Shown: positions 1-12,202 of the stretch, one piece after another | How the letters are laid out: every line of letters begins with the position of its first letter | Position numbering within the stretch: position 1 is the first letter of the stretch | Source of the DNA: Beta vulgaris subsp. vulgaris | Lineage: Eukaryota > Streptophyta > Magnoliopsida > Caryophyllales > Amaranthaceae | Length of the DNA: 64,000 nucleotides | Reading direction: 5' to 3' | NCBI RefSeq assembly: GCF_026745355.1 | Contig: NC_079205.1 | Location: 3,826,832-3,890,831 of the forward strand | Position numbers and translations under genes: made by a program | Notes under the pieces: generated by a model | What the model was told of the DNA's origin: nothing | The model's input: only the letters and a program-made list of their open reading frames with translations | Database searches by the model: none

Positions 1-329
1 TTCTTAAAGCTTGCATTTATTTATAATTTTACATCCAAGTAGCATATGAATCCCAGCAATATGCTAAGGAATCCACCAGATTTTCCCACGATGTAGATGT
101 GAGTAGAACTATATTATATTAATTTCCATGATTATATTAATGTCTATACACATAAAAGGCGGCTCACAATTCTAAAGTTCCTGGGATATGTTTGCTGATT
201 GGGACCTTCTCTGGACCCAAGATCCATAGTCAAGACAAACCATCTTTTTTAAAGAAACTCAATAGCAAACTAAACAAATCACATGTATAATAACGCCTAA
301 ATACAATTTCTCTATTAGTGAGGATGAAA
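1..329. other. AT-rich intergenic sequence
   Basis: I see no open reading frame of interest, splice-bordered exon, repeat structure or RNA gene here. It is ordinary AT-rich plant intergenic DNA leading into a retrotransposon LTR-like block. Confidence 0.5.
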
Positions 330-880
330 AATGTATTTATGTTATATTATATAGTGTATGGGGACTGACTAAGTTTCATACGGGTCCACCTAGATCGATA
401 TGTATCGTCATGGTCAGTACACTTACTACGGAACCGATTGACTTTGTCATACCGGTTCCATTAGAATACCAAGACGGTACTCCTCCCCGGACCATCATCC
501 ATGGGCTTGGGTTCGATACAGTTTCTATCTAAATGTGCCTACGGGCCTAAAGATAAATATCAATATAGGATAAAAGTATATCCCAAAGGAATATATCTAC
601 GTCTAACCAATAGGAGCAAAGTCCTACTTGAGTAATGACTCTTGCCGGCTCCTATAGATACTCGTAGATCTGAGTCATAAGGTACGTTCACAAACATAAT
701 CATACTCTACTTGAGAGCTACCGGTTTACCCATTACTGACTTTGGCATCGGAGGGATGTTCCTCTTATTAACCCCCGAGGTTTACGTGTTCTCTTTGCAG
801 GAAACCAAACCGTCTTATATACGGACATACCGGTTCACACCTTACCATTTATTCCATACCGGAACACATAGGATGGGAAA
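330..880 (+). mobile_element. LTR-like remnant, Ty3/gypsy type
   Basis: The block has the composition and motifs of the 3' part of many plant gypsy LTRs: a 'GGCATCGGAGGGATG' motif near 740-757, then a C-run with 'CCCCCGAGG' near 773-781 and 'CTTTGCAGG' near 793-802. No polypurine tract, primer-binding site or polyprotein is adjacent, and I could not set exact TG/CA ends or a target duplication. It is probably a solo or truncated LTR. The motif comparison is from memory of the family, so the class is likely but the boundaries are approximate. Confidence 0.4.
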
Positions 881-2924
881 AAAGTTCAACAAAAAAGGGA
901 AAAAAAAGAATGATTTTTGGGACACACTATAAAGGAAAATGGAGCAAAAATTTTGGAGAGAAAGAGCAACTATATGATAGATGTATATGATAGGAGTTAA
1001 ATTTAGAAACAATACGAAACGGGTCTGAGTGACCAGAATAAGGAGGAGGAAAGATTCCGAGCAAGGAAGAAAAATTTGGTCCACTTTATAAGCTCAAAGA
1101 AGGTTCCATACTAAAACCAATTGGTTATAGTAAGAGTAACCCTTCTACCTTATACAGTGTATCAATCTCTCCTCTTTCTCCAACGTAGGACACTCACAAA
1201 TAGGCTTTCAATGAGTTTCAACAATAAAATAAATGAAAAAGATGTAATAGCACCTAAACATTTTATCTACTTTCTAAATGTGAAGTACCTTAATGAAACA
1301 AATAATAATATTAAGAACGTGTTTTAATTTTTAAGTATGTTTTCTATTAAAAGTATTCTTGACTTGTCGTCGTTGGGTTCATAAAGAGTTAGCAAAGAGG
1401 CAAAGACTAGTTACAACTGTCTCAAAAATAATCCTTAGAGAGTTCATGTCCGTTCATCAACTACGTTAGCTGAAGACAAAACTTTGTTATTGTCCTCTAC
1501 AATAGTTGCAAATGACAATAGATTCCAAAAATGATTCATGATTTGCATAATCTGAACCACATGATTCATTACCACACGGCCAACTATCAAATCAAGATGT
1601 TTCACTAAAAGTCTAGCTAACAAGAAACAAGAGACTGATACCTTGAATATCATCATTGATGCTTCCAATCACTTACCATTAGACATGGTTATTGGATAGG
1701 GTAGTCCAATGGTTAAAGAGTTATGGTCAAATTTTACAGAGTTTTTATTGCATAGGATCATTATTGGACAAAGCTATTATAGAACCGATAAAGAAACCCA
1801 ATAATTTTGAAAAATAAAATAGGTTTTGCAAAAACAATTATATATTCGAAACCGTATTCATTTAAATTCACTTTTGACTCTCTTTGTTCCTTGTTTTTCT
1901 TGTTCGTTTGCCGGCCCGTCCATTATCGATCCGCTACCCATTTGGCCCAACTCGCTACCGACCCTTTATGAGGCGACCCTCTTATGATCCGACCAGCTTC
2001 CGACCCATATTGACCCTGATCCAACCCGCAATAACCAGGTCTACTTACAAGTTACAAGCAGCCAAATTTTTCATGACTGTCTTCCACCTAAAACATCTTG
2101 AGCTCACCATGAAGAAGATATAGATTGATTGAACCCGATCAGTCGTACAATTATTAAAAGTTAGCATGTATGATTTCTGTAAGCAATGAAAGAGAAGTGA
2201 ACAAACAACAACTTGATATATAGAGGCAAACTTGTGATTGAACTAGAACGAAATTAGGATTTCTCTACTTTTGGATTTGACACTTGAAACTTGAAAGCAA
2301 CAAAATACTCTGTCACTAACAACTAAGTTTAACTTATGAGGGTAATGCTTGATGGTGTAAACGCAAAGCTTAGATGGTGCAAACGCTAGTACATAGAGCA
2401 TGGTGCACATATGTACATAGATAACAAGTCAAATATACGGGGATAACAAACCAAATGAACATATGTACATGGATAAAAGGCCAAGTGAACATATATGCAT
2501 CTCTAGTTGGTACATGTTCATTGGTATTGATCTCTGTGTACATAAGCTAGTCCTTCATGTTCATCGTGAGTATGGTTCTCTTCTTACTGACGTGTGTTAT
2601 GCGTGTGTACTAATTTGGGGTGTAAATGCAGTTTAACTTCTAGCTTCACCTTACTTGTCACTTCCAGCAGTTTACTAGTCACAAATTCTGATTGTGAATA
2701 CTTGCAAATATCTTCTTAGAAATCAATCTTACAGAACAGAAGTTTGTAGGACAAATAATAGTGTAATGGTACTTTATATGGCAGATAAAATGAAATAAGT
2801 TAGTTGAGTGGACAGGTAATAGGAAATGGAGGTTCTACCATGTCCCTACTTATACATGAGAACGTATTACAGCAAATGCGTATGTCTGTATTTATTTGCA
2901 ACTAAAACTCTTAAGAATACTCTG
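881..2924. other. Gene-free intergenic sequence
   Basis: Only short open frames without codon bias or splice borders. Around 1905-2030 there is a stretch of repeated GACCC/CGACCC-like words that resembles the subterminal repeats of hAT elements, but I found no paired terminal repeat or target duplication for it. Nothing else can be supported. Confidence 0.4.
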
Positions 2925-3039
2925 TTTTAAAACCCACAAACTCTACATGTTTGTGTTAAATCATCTCTTTTGGCGTCTAACAACAGTACGACTAAATATC
3001 TAACTATTAATTACCTACAATGAGCCTGTAGAGTAAAAT

Positions 3040-3770
3040 CAGTAACTTCAGCTTCAGTGAATCCACAGTCCACTACTTTCTTATCTCTTGTTAGATCACA
3101 GAAACCAAGGTGATTTGGGGTCGGTTAACATGAATCGTCAACTGGAATCGTGACCAGAGGAGATGGCATCGTCAAGAGGTCATGATATGGGGCTATGTTT
3201 TACGCTGGCCACCCCAAACCTACCGCAACTCTCCTCCTTTATCCGGGCTTGAGACCGGCAGGCGGCAGTGAATGCCACACAGATTTTTTAGTACTAATGA
3301 GTAATAATTTTACAGAACACATTGTGTTATGTTCAACTCTACGAGAAAGCAAACGAATACTGTCAAAAATCGAGCAGCATCGTGCTGTTACCCATGCTGA
3401 CTGCTGTAAGCTATGTATACTAAGCAGAATCAGGTAAAGCTGTAAGGTGCCATGAATCAAGTTCATATATCAGGCACTGACATGCTTGAATACTACTATC
3501 GTTCATCACTGAATAGCTTAAATAAGATAGTTTACCAAATTTTCTTCACATTTAAAAGAACAAAAAGAGGTACATGGCTTCATGTAAGTAATACAAAGAT
3601 AAGACATCTGGACAGAACATTGGTGGACATACACATGCAATGAGATTGTTTCAGCCTTAATGCATCTTATACATGTATCTCTATGGAGTGACAAGGAAAA
3701 TGAAACTAACACTCCGAATTGAAGCATGTAGTTTAGAAACTAAAAGGCCCATCTAAATCAAGGTGAAGTA
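3040..3770. other. Block present only in tandem copy A
   Basis: This stretch breaks the alignment between the two tandem copies. It contains a GC-richer segment at about 3195-3275 whose reverse complement reads 'GGTCTCAAGCCCGGATAAAG' followed by GGAGGAGAG. I associate that motif with a dispersed plant repeat but cannot name the family. Short open frames on both strands cover it without convincing coding features. It is either an insertion in copy A or a deletion from copy B. Confidence 0.4.
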
Positions 3771-4855
3771 GTGGCACCTGAATTAATACACAATCTTACT
3801 GTTTGAGTCTCAAAGATGCTGTTGTACAATATTTGACAACTTGTGGCAGATAAATAAATGACAAACGAAAGTTTCATATCTTAATGAGCACAATTATAAA
3901 GATTTACACGATAAATATAAGAATGAGAGGAATTGGACATACCATCTTAGCAAAAAATATTAAATGCACGAAAACACTAGAACGAGTTACCTCATAACTC
4001 ATAAGAGATATGATCTCTTGGAACCCACTCTCCAGTGTCCTATGGTAGTTTGTCATATGCCATCTGAGTCGCCGCCAATCATGATGTGTGAAAACCATCA
4101 TAAATTTTCTAGTTAATGCCTTCTTGACCTGTAACTTCCCTAGTTTCCATCCTCTACAACATCCATATTGAAATTTCATGTCAGGTTGTGCTGCAGAGAA
4201 GTTTAATCATTATGCCTTACAGTCTGAATTTCATCATAATTGCTTCCTAACTGATAAATTTGTTATCCTTGCATATAAACCTCAAAATATTCAGCTTCCC
4301 ATGAAGTTCCTCGGGAACCTTGCTAGGTACCAATTAAGTAGAAGCTAACATAGTTTGAGCTTCAGAGTTTCTTTTTATAGGTTTTTGCTTTTAATATCTA
4401 CCTTCAAAAGTGCCCTCGTCTGGCAGGGTAGTCAAGTTGCAGCAGAACAGTCGTTCTGAAAGGCCCTGTGAAAACTATGATTACTCTACCACAGACAAAG
4501 ACCTTGATCCAATATGCAGGAAAGGTGAAAAAGCTTGGAACCATACCATATCCAGATATTATGCTATACACTAATCTCAAAGCAATTCTCTTTCTTTATC
4601 TTTCTAATAATAGGTGGCTGTGTTGATAATTTTGTCATGAAAGACATGGCTGCCATGCAACAAAGTTATATATAATTATATGTAGCATTAGGAATAGGAA
4701 ATATAAAAGATCCTTAGACACCCAAGGGAATAAAATTAGGTTCATACAGAAGTATATACTGCCCTTTCTCCCAAGTTCAAGAAACACAATCACTTGTTCA
4801 TTGCAAATAATGTCACAATGTGTGTTAGGAAATGCGTGAAGATGGCAAAAGGATG

Positions 4856-5445
4856 TGTGAGATGTGACTTGCGAAGGAGCTGAACCAAAAAGGAATAGCT
4901 CGGTCGCGAGTCGCCATCTGTGTCGCGAGGTGCGACGAGACTGTTTTTGGAGCAGCGAGCAGCAGCAAGGCAGAGGCTCGTCGCGAGTCGCGACGAGTAT
5001 CGCGAGGCCATCGCGAGGGTTCGCGAGTCGCGACGCTTGTCGCGGGTCGCGATCTGGGCTGTTTCGGAGCGCGAGGCGATTTCTTCACTCGGTTTTATTT
5101 TACGACTTAGGGCTTGTATCTTAGACTTCATATAAATATGTTTTGTCATATTTAGGGCTTTTAACCACAAAATACTAGAGAGAGAGATTAGAGAAAACAC
5201 AATAGAGAGATTAGAGAGAGTCTTTGAGATTCAATTGAAACTTCAATTGAATCTTGCCTATTGTATTTGTAATCGTCTCGTTCATAGTGAAGCGATCTTT
5301 TTCCCTGCCTTGAGGACGTAGCTATCACATTGATAGTGAACCTCGTTAAATCTTGTGTGTTCATTTATTCGCTTTCTTGTTTTCTTGTGTGTGTGCTTGG
5401 TTGTTGTGAATTCTTGTTGGTTTAATTAAACGCTTCCGCATAACA
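4856..5445 (+). repeat. 5' LTR of copia element
   Basis: 590 bp starting TGTGAG and ending TAACA. It contains an unusual CpG-dense tract (about 4907-5078) in which TCGCGA and TCGCGAGTCGC words recur, then a TATA box (TATAAATA at 5131-5138) and a purine-rich leader with repeated AGAGAG. Compared with the 3' LTR it differs mostly by short indels. Confidence 0.92.
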
Positions 5446-5447
5446 AG

Positions 5448-5460
5448 TGGTATCAAGAGC
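5448..5460 (+). promoter_or_regulatory. Primer-binding site of copia element
   Basis: TGGTATCAAGAGC lies two bases after the 5' LTR. It is the plant copia primer-binding site complementary to the 3' end of initiator Met-tRNA, with one extra A relative to the usual TGGTATCAGAGC. Confidence 0.88.
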
Positions 5461-5495
5461 TACAGGTTAACACCGGGGTTAATCGCTTTTGGGAC

Positions 5496-6700
5496 ATGGC
5501 AACAACAACCTTAAAGATCGACAAGTTTACGGGAAGGAATAGTTTTGGGCTATGGCAGATAAAGATAGAGCTTTATTGAAACAACAAGGTATCTGGAAAC
5601 CATTGATTAAGGGTTTCACAACGACATCAAAAGAGGGAAATCTGACTGGTCTAACTGAGGCTGAGTTGGAATCTATGGAGGAAAGAGCACACTCCACTAT
5701 CTTGCTATGCTTGGCGGACGATGTCATCACAGAGGTTGCAGATGAAATCACGGCTGCAGGTTTGTGGTTGAAACTGGAGAGCTTGTACATGACAAAGTCG
5801 CTCACAAACAAATTGCTATTGAAGCAAAGGTTGTTTGGCCTACGCATGAGAGAAGGTATGTCCCTAAAAGATCATCTCGATCGTTTGAATTCTATTTTAC
5901 TGGACTTGCGTAATTTAGATGTTAAGATTGAGGATGAGGATGCTGCGTTGATATTGTTGGTTTCATTGTCAAGTAGCTATGAACATTTTGTAGAGTCTTT
6001 TGTGGTTGGAAAAGACACTGTGTCCCTAGAGGAGGTAAAGTCGGCACTTTACACTAGGGAATTGCGTCATAAAGCAACTGGTGATATGGTAGAGGATCGT
6101 GATTATTCTGCAGGTTTGGTAGCAAATGCGAGAAAAATAAGGGAGATTCGAGTAGGGATAGGAGAAAACCTAGGTCGAAGGGCCCTAAAAGTAGTGATCT
6201 TTGCCATTATTGTAAAGAACCGGGTCATTGGAAGAGTGAATGTCCTAAGAAGGATGGTTCGGCTTCTTTTGCAAAACAAAATAAGGTTGACTACGATTCT
6301 GAGGAGGATTTAGCTCTAATTGTCCATGAGGAGAAACGCTTAGAAGATAAGTGGGTTCTTGATAGTGGATGTTCTTCACATATGTGTTCTGACAAGGAGA
6401 TGTTTTCGACCTATAGCTTATGCAAGAGTAGTGTTACTTTGGGTGACAATACGGTGTGTGAGGTGGTTGGAGTAGGCTCTGTGAGGTTTAGAATGCATGA
6501 TGGGAGAGTTAAGGATCTTAGAGGCGTGAGGCATGTTCCACAACTTAAGAGAAATCTTATATCTCTTGGGATGTTAGACCGTAAGGGTTTTCGATTCCAA
6601 GGAGGGGATGGAGTTTTGCGTGTGGTGAAGGGTTCTTGTGAGTTACTTCGTGGCGTGAAGTCAGGTGTGGGTAACTTGTATGATTTGCAGGGTACAGCAC
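5496..6700 (+). pseudogene. copia gag-protease, frameshifted
   Basis: The polyprotein starts at the ATG at 5496 (MATTTLKIDKFTG...LW, the usual copia gag opening). It shifts frame near 5545, where a base appears lost in 'ATAAAGATAGAGC'. It runs as gag in the second frame to about 6130 with the UBN2/retrotran_gag pattern, then shifts back near the A-rich run around 6130-6140. The restored frame encodes a zinc knuckle C-x2-C-x4-H-x4-C (6202-6243) and the protease active site L-D-S-G-C-S-S-H (Asp codon at 6361), followed by the usual HVPQLKRNLISLG motif around 6532-6570. The reading frame ends by 6819. Two frame breaks and the missing pol domains make it a pseudogene. Confidence 0.88.
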
Positions 6701-7560
6701 TGGCTAGAGATGATTCTGAGTTGAAGCTGCATTCTGGGTTGAAAAATGATGGTCTTGAGTGTGAGGTGGAGCTTATGGGGGCTTCTACACATGTTGAGGG
6801 TCGGAGTCAACGAGAATGAGTTCAACAACCGGGTTTGAGAGTATACTTGGGCTGAGGATGAGAGTGTCAACAGTGAGGTAGAGTTTGTGGGAACTTCTAC
6901 ACAACTGGTTGAAACTGAGGGTCATCAAGAAGAACAACCAAGGGTCTCTCAGCAGCAGATTGGTATGATAAGGTTCGGTTCTATCGATACTTGTGTGCCA
7001 GCTTATAGCTATGGGATCTCGAGCGACATGTCTTTGCCAGGGAGTGTTGGGTTGAGAGGTGATTCTGGGAGAAGTCACCAAGAGGTAGCTAGATTGGAAC
7101 TCCAGGAGGAGTTGCCTGCGTTCCAGTGAGAACGGGGTGGAGTGCTCCGGCGCGAGCATAGAAGAACTTGACGGAAGTTCCCCTGCGCCAAGGGTGATTT
7201 GTTTTGGTACTTAGACGTAAGTGCAAATGGCTCTAGTTGGAGCAACTGGCAGGGTACTGGCTCGTCTTGATTAAGGTGGAGCTAGTGTGTTTGCGGTTCA
7301 GTGAAGGCGATTTGATTTCCGACGGGTAATAAATTGGGTTTCAGGTGAATGCGCAACATAGGTCTCATATGCTGTGAGACCGGGTCGTTCATGATGAGTG
7401 GTCAGCGATCTTGGCGAGATTGGGTGAGACTCATATGAGGGCAAGCTGGCATCGGGTAAAGATGATGAGCCGGAAGGGAAAGGAGTATCTTGCGTACTGT
7501 TGCAGAGGTACATGCTGGGTTGATGGTTTTCGAGGTGGAGTTGTGTAGTAGATGCAAGTC
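6701..7560 (+). other. copia interior after protease, pol deleted
   Basis: This stretch, between the protease and the polypurine tract, shows no integrase HHCC or DDE motif and no reverse transcriptase YVDD. Two short in-frame pieces are rich in Glu, Gln and Ser (for example 6887-7129), which could be the linker that lies between integrase and reverse transcriptase in copia elements. The deletion probably removed everything either side of it. Confidence 0.5.
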
Positions 7561-7570
7561 AAGGTGGAGA
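7561..7570 (+). promoter_or_regulatory. Polypurine tract of copia element
   Basis: AAGGTGGAGA lies two bases before the TG of the 3' LTR, within the typical plant copia context CAAGTCAAGGTGGAGATT. It is the expected start site for plus-strand DNA synthesis. Confidence 0.85.
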
Positions 7571-7572
7571 TT

Positions 7573-8174
7573 TGTGAGATGTGACTTGCGAAGGAGCTGA
7601 ACCAAAAAGGAATAGCTCGGTCGCGAGTCGCCGACATGTGTCGCGAGGTGCGACGAGACTGTTTTTGGAGCAGCGAGCAGCAGCAAGGCAGGAGGCTCGT
7701 CGCGAGTCGCGACGAGTATCGCGAGGCCATCGCGAGGGGTTCGCGAGTCGCGACGCTTGTCGCGGGTCGCGATCTGGGCTGTTTTTCGCGAGCGCGAGGG
7801 CGATTTCTTCACTCGGTTTTATTTTACGACTTAGGGCTTGTATCTTAGACTTCATATAAATATGTTTTGTCATATTTAGGGCTTTTAACCACAAAATACT
7901 AGAGAGAGAGATTAGAGAAAAACACAATAGAGGAGATTAGAGAGAGTCTTTGAGATTCAATTAGAAACCTTTTCAATTGAATCTTGCCTATTGTATTTGT
8001 AATCGTCTCGTTCATAGTGAAGCGATCTTTTTCCCTGCCTTGAGGACGTAGCTATCACATTGATAGTGAACCTCGTTAAATCTTGTGTGTTCATTTATTC
8101 GCTTTCTTGTTTTCTTGTGTGTGTGCTTGGTTGTTGTGAATTCTTGTTGGTTTATTTAACGCTTCCGCATAACA
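7573..8174 (+). repeat. 3' LTR of copia element
   Basis: 602 bp matching the 5' LTR end to end, with the TATA box at 7855-7862. Differences from the 5' LTR are nearly all one- to few-base indels (for example CAGAGG/CAGGAGG, GAGGGTTC/GAGGGGTTC, AGAGAAAAC/AGAGAAAAAC). It ends in ATAACA followed by the target duplication GGATG. Confidence 0.92.
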
Positions 8175-8847
8175 GGATGTGCTGCATAATTGAAATAGTA
8201 GAAGCAAGAGATCACAATTGGCACTGTCCATCAAATCCAATTCATGATCTAGTATTCTAGTTAGAAATCAGAACTTGAATTGGAGAATTGGCATGGCAAT
8301 TCAATAAAACTTACAAGTAAGACTGAAGGTGGTTTCAACCTACGATATATCACCATAACACACAGACTTGGCACTCTCAATTCTCGAGTCTCATCCCCTG
8401 AAGTACCCTTGGTAAAGAAAAAAAAATGTTTTCCTTTTGACGTGCATAACATCATACTATATGTTCTTGAACAAGAAAATTCCTGACAATAAACAAAAGA
8501 AGGTTTTAACTAGTTTTGAACCTAAAAGAATGTCGAACCAGTTTGATTATCCACCTCAATAACAATGTAAGTTAGTAAATAATCATTGCAACAGATTCAA
8601 GTGGGAGCCAATAATAGCGAATATGATTGTAAACATTAAAATTTTAGCAGTTACATCACATATTTGATGATAAGATTAATATCTAGAGAGATCCTATCTT
8701 AATTATAAAACCATGATCAATAAAAATTTTGGTGTCTAAAATGATAGAAACCAGAAAAATCACACCAGATACCAAGCAAAAAAAGCTATTAACCAACATA
8801 TGTTAGTGAACTGTACAGGGAAAGAAACAAATTCATTTAATGTAGTA

Positions 8848-10705
8848 CTCTTTTTAAATCCCTCAAAATCTACATGTTTGTGTGTCAAATCCCTCTCTTG
8901 GCATCTAGAAAAATTATGACTAAAAATCTAACTGTTAAATACCTAACAATGAGTACTTTACATGTAAAATCGTTTCTAAAGGTTGATGTATCTGGCACCT
9001 GAATTAACATACTATGTTACCTTTTTGAGTCTCAGAGATGCTGTGGTAGGAAATTTGTAGCAGATACATAAATGACAAACGAAAGTTTCATATCTTAAAG
9101 AGCACATCCAGATTTGTAAGACAAACATATATATATAGAGATAGAGATTGGACATACCATCTTCGCAAAAACTACAACAAAAACATCACATATCTTCTAC
9201 TATTAGTGCCTTCTTGACCTGTAGCTTCCCTATTTTCTCACAATTCAGCAAGTTGAAATTACATGTCATGTTGTTCTTGCAGATGATTGGTTCAGTCTTC
9301 AAGCCTTATAGAATGAAGTTCTTCATGATTGCTCTATAGCTGCTGGATGTGTTGGTCCTTCCAAAGCTACAATTTTAAGTTATAAAGCTCATATGTATCA
9401 GCTTACTCTGAAGATCCCATGGGACCTTACCAGTTGCTGGTTGAGTAGAAGCCAATGTAATCTGAGCTTCAGAAAATCTTTGTATGTTAATGTCTAGCTA
9501 TAGCCTATAGGTTTTTGTTTCTAAAATCCAACTTCAGAGCTCAGAAGTGCCTTCATCTGGACAAAATAGTCAATTTGCAGCAGAACAATTCCTCCTCATG
9601 AGCCCTGTGAAAAAACGGTTACTAGACCACAGAAAGAGACCTTGACCGAATATACAGGAACAGGTGAAAAAGATTGGCATCGCACCATAAACCAGATATT
9701 ATGCTACACTAGTCTCAAAGCAATTTTCTTCCTTTATCTTTCTAATAAAAGGTGACTGTTGATATTTTTCATGCAAAGCATGGAAAGTTGTATGTAGTAT
9801 TAGGAACAGTCGAACAGAAAAAATTTAGTAAGACACCCAAGGACATATATTAAGGTTCATACACTATCCTTTCTGCAAGTTCAAGAAACACAATCATTTG
9901 TTCAATGACAATATGCCATAATGGTATGAGTTAGTAACCAGATAAAGATGGCAAGAGGATTGGCTGTGCAATTAATAGTTGGAGCAAGAGATCATATTGG
10001 CTATCCCATCATATCCACACCATGATCTAGTTATAAATCACAACTTGAGTTGGAAAATAGGCATGACAATTTGAACATGCATGTGATGATGTGAAGACTG
10101 AAGATGGAATCAGTAAATGATATCTCACAATAACACAGACTTGGCACTCTCGTGATCTCATCTCCTGAAGTACCCTTGGAAAAGCAAAAAACGTTCTCCT
10201 TTGACATGCATAGCAACATACTATGTTCTCTTGAACAAGAAAATTGCTGACATTAAATAAGACAAGGTTTAGAAGTTTTTCTGAACCTGAACAAAAAATT
10301 ACCTATGGTGCAGTCGATCTCATTCTGCACCATAAGAGCCAAGTCCATGTTGAGCAAAGACAGCTACACAGGCACAGAACAGAACCAAGCAGCTAGCAAT
10401 TAGTCATAGGAGCACCAAGGATTCCCTCAATACCACCAGTCTATATGCTACCAACAATGTAAGCTCATGAATTTAAAGGTTGACGACCTTGTTAATACTC
10501 AAGACCACTCCGAAGCATAGATCCTAATATCCAACCAGTTTGATCATCCCCTTAAACCACATTGTAAGATAGTAAATATCCATTGCAACAGATTCAAGCA
10601 GGAACCAACACTAACAAATATGATACAAACAAGAAAATTAACACCAAATACAGAGAAAAAAAGTTATTCACTAACATATGTTAATCAAACTTACAAGGAA
10701 AATAA
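8848..10705. repeat. Tandem duplication, copy B
   Basis: The second copy of the unit described for 2925-8847, in the same orientation and directly adjoining it. It has its own extra block of about 230 bp (about 10300-10530) that copy A lacks, and lacks about 110 bp present in copy A (about 8620-8730). No gene is visible in it. Confidence 0.8.
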
Positions 10706-12202
10706 CATCAGACCATCCTTTTAAACATCAACTCCAAGACAAGAAACTGAATGACATATAACAGAAGGGATTAATGTAATGCAGATGTTTGTTCAATAAG
10801 ATCATCGAGCATAGTTTACAAAAGAGAGCAATAGCAAAATTCACAAGTTATCTTGAACTTACTTAGTAGAATCATCTGAGGTTCAGCTAACTATTACTTC
10901 ATTCAGAAATCCGAAAACTGCTGTAGCAAGACATCTCCAGGAAAGAAAGGCTCCCTTCAAACCCTGGTTCTAGGAAAGTAAGAAAGAAAAACATAGTGGA
11001 AAGAGCTGAAGCTTCAATATGCATGGATATCAAAATTATTCTGTTTCATATTCCTAAGATACTTGTGGCATCCTCTAACTTAAGTCCCACAGATAAAGAA
11101 GATAAAGAAAACAAACGAGGAAACGACTAGACCATGAACTATGAAGAATGGACTAGTTAGACTAAAGCCCCTTCATATGTTACTAACAAGGCATCCCTCC
11201 TCTCCTAGTACTGCAGGAGATATATGAACAATGGAAAACCCGTTTCATGTTTACAGGAGCTAGGACAGCAACATACATTACCATCTACTAACCACATTCG
11301 ACTAAACACTAGCATGCAGGAAACAAATCCAAACTCGCTCATGATTGATAGATATTAGATCATACTGACAATATATACAAAAGACTTAGGAGCAAGTTGT
11401 GAGATCACCCAATTTAACATGTTAGGCGATCTGAAGGAGATCCTCCAATGGATATCCTACTTTCACGCAATTCACAGGGTTCAACAAGCAAACGATATTT
11501 CATGATCAAGGGTGTAGTACTCTTTGTGGTAGATACCAATTAGGGCTACCAAAACAAAACGATAATCAAACCAAACTCACTGTAATCAATATCGAAATAG
11601 TATAGCATTAAGTAATCCTATTAACAAGATCATAACAAAACCTCTAAAAGTTTCAATTAGTCCACCACAATTTGTCAAGTTTCCAAATGTGGTAGAAATT
11701 AACAAGATATTGGCTAAAAACATCCATCTCCCTCCAAAATTCAGCCAAAAACCAATACTAATATCTCAAAGAATCAAAACTACAAAGCACAAACCCTAAA
11801 GAATTAGCATTCAAGATCAAAATTGAACATCAAAACCCAAAAATGCTCATTCAATTTCAACATCATAGATTCACAAGCAATCACTAAAGAAGACTAACTT
11901 CTTGCTATAAAGACTAGAACTTCAACCAAATCTAACAAATCAAAATAAATAAGAATCAACACATGTACATTCAACAGATCAACTTCACAGCTTAATTATC
12001 AGATGTAGATTTAGCCACAAAATCAACAATATATCTTAGATTTAATCAACAGTAAATCAATCAATTCATAGTTCACAAATATATATATTTTTCAGTATAT
12101 TCATTCACATACATGATTACATTAACTAATCAAACACAATACACCCTACAACAATCCCACCCTCCTCCCACTGAAAAAAAAAAAAAAAACCCACTGTTTT
12201 AT
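10706..12202. other. Downstream region of the minus-strand gene, A-rich on plus strand
   Basis: It is T-rich on the minus strand, downstream of the gene at 12203-12562. It could hold the 3' untranslated region, and a 13-base A-run at about 12174-12189 lies just beyond the stop codon. I see no exon with coding bias, terminal repeat or RNA gene. Confidence 0.4.

Larger units (their letters stand above)
4856..8174 (+). mobile_element. Ty1/copia LTR retrotransposon, internally deleted
   Basis: Long terminal repeats at 4856-5445 and 7573-8174 both start TGTGAGATG and end ATAACA. The element is flanked by the 5-bp duplication GGATG (4851-4855 and 8175-8179). A primer-binding site of the initiator-Met tRNA type follows the 5' LTR, and a polypurine tract precedes the 3' LTR. 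The interior has gag, a CCHC zinc knuckle and an aspartic protease. No integrase, reverse transcriptase or RNase H is recognisable: after the protease, only about 750 bp remain before the 3' LTR. It cannot move on its own, but its cis signals look complete. Confidence 0.93.
2925..8847. repeat. Tandem duplication, copy A (interrupted by copia element)
   Basis: Copy A aligns colinearly with copy B (8848-10705). Matching points: 'CTACATGTTTGTGT' at about 2943 and 8870; 'GGCACCTGAATTAA' at about 3774 and 8994; 'GACAAACGAAAGTTTCATAT' at about 3861 and 9074; 'CAGATATTATGCTA' at about 4553 and 9694; 'CACAGACTTGGCACTCTC' at about 8360 and 10134; 'CATTGCAACAGATTCAAG' at about 8584 and 10580. Copy A has two additions: a block at about 3040-3770 with no counterpart in copy B, and the copia element at 4856-8174. 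The copies differ by many substitutions and indels, so the duplication is old. No coding sequence is visible in the unit. Confidence 0.8.

Noticed and set aside
4790..5200. Overlapping long open frames on both strands at 4.8-5.2 kb and again at 7.4-7.9 kb
   Set aside because: They lie in the two LTRs; the CpG-rich tract has few stop codons, so the frames are a composition effect repeated in both copies.
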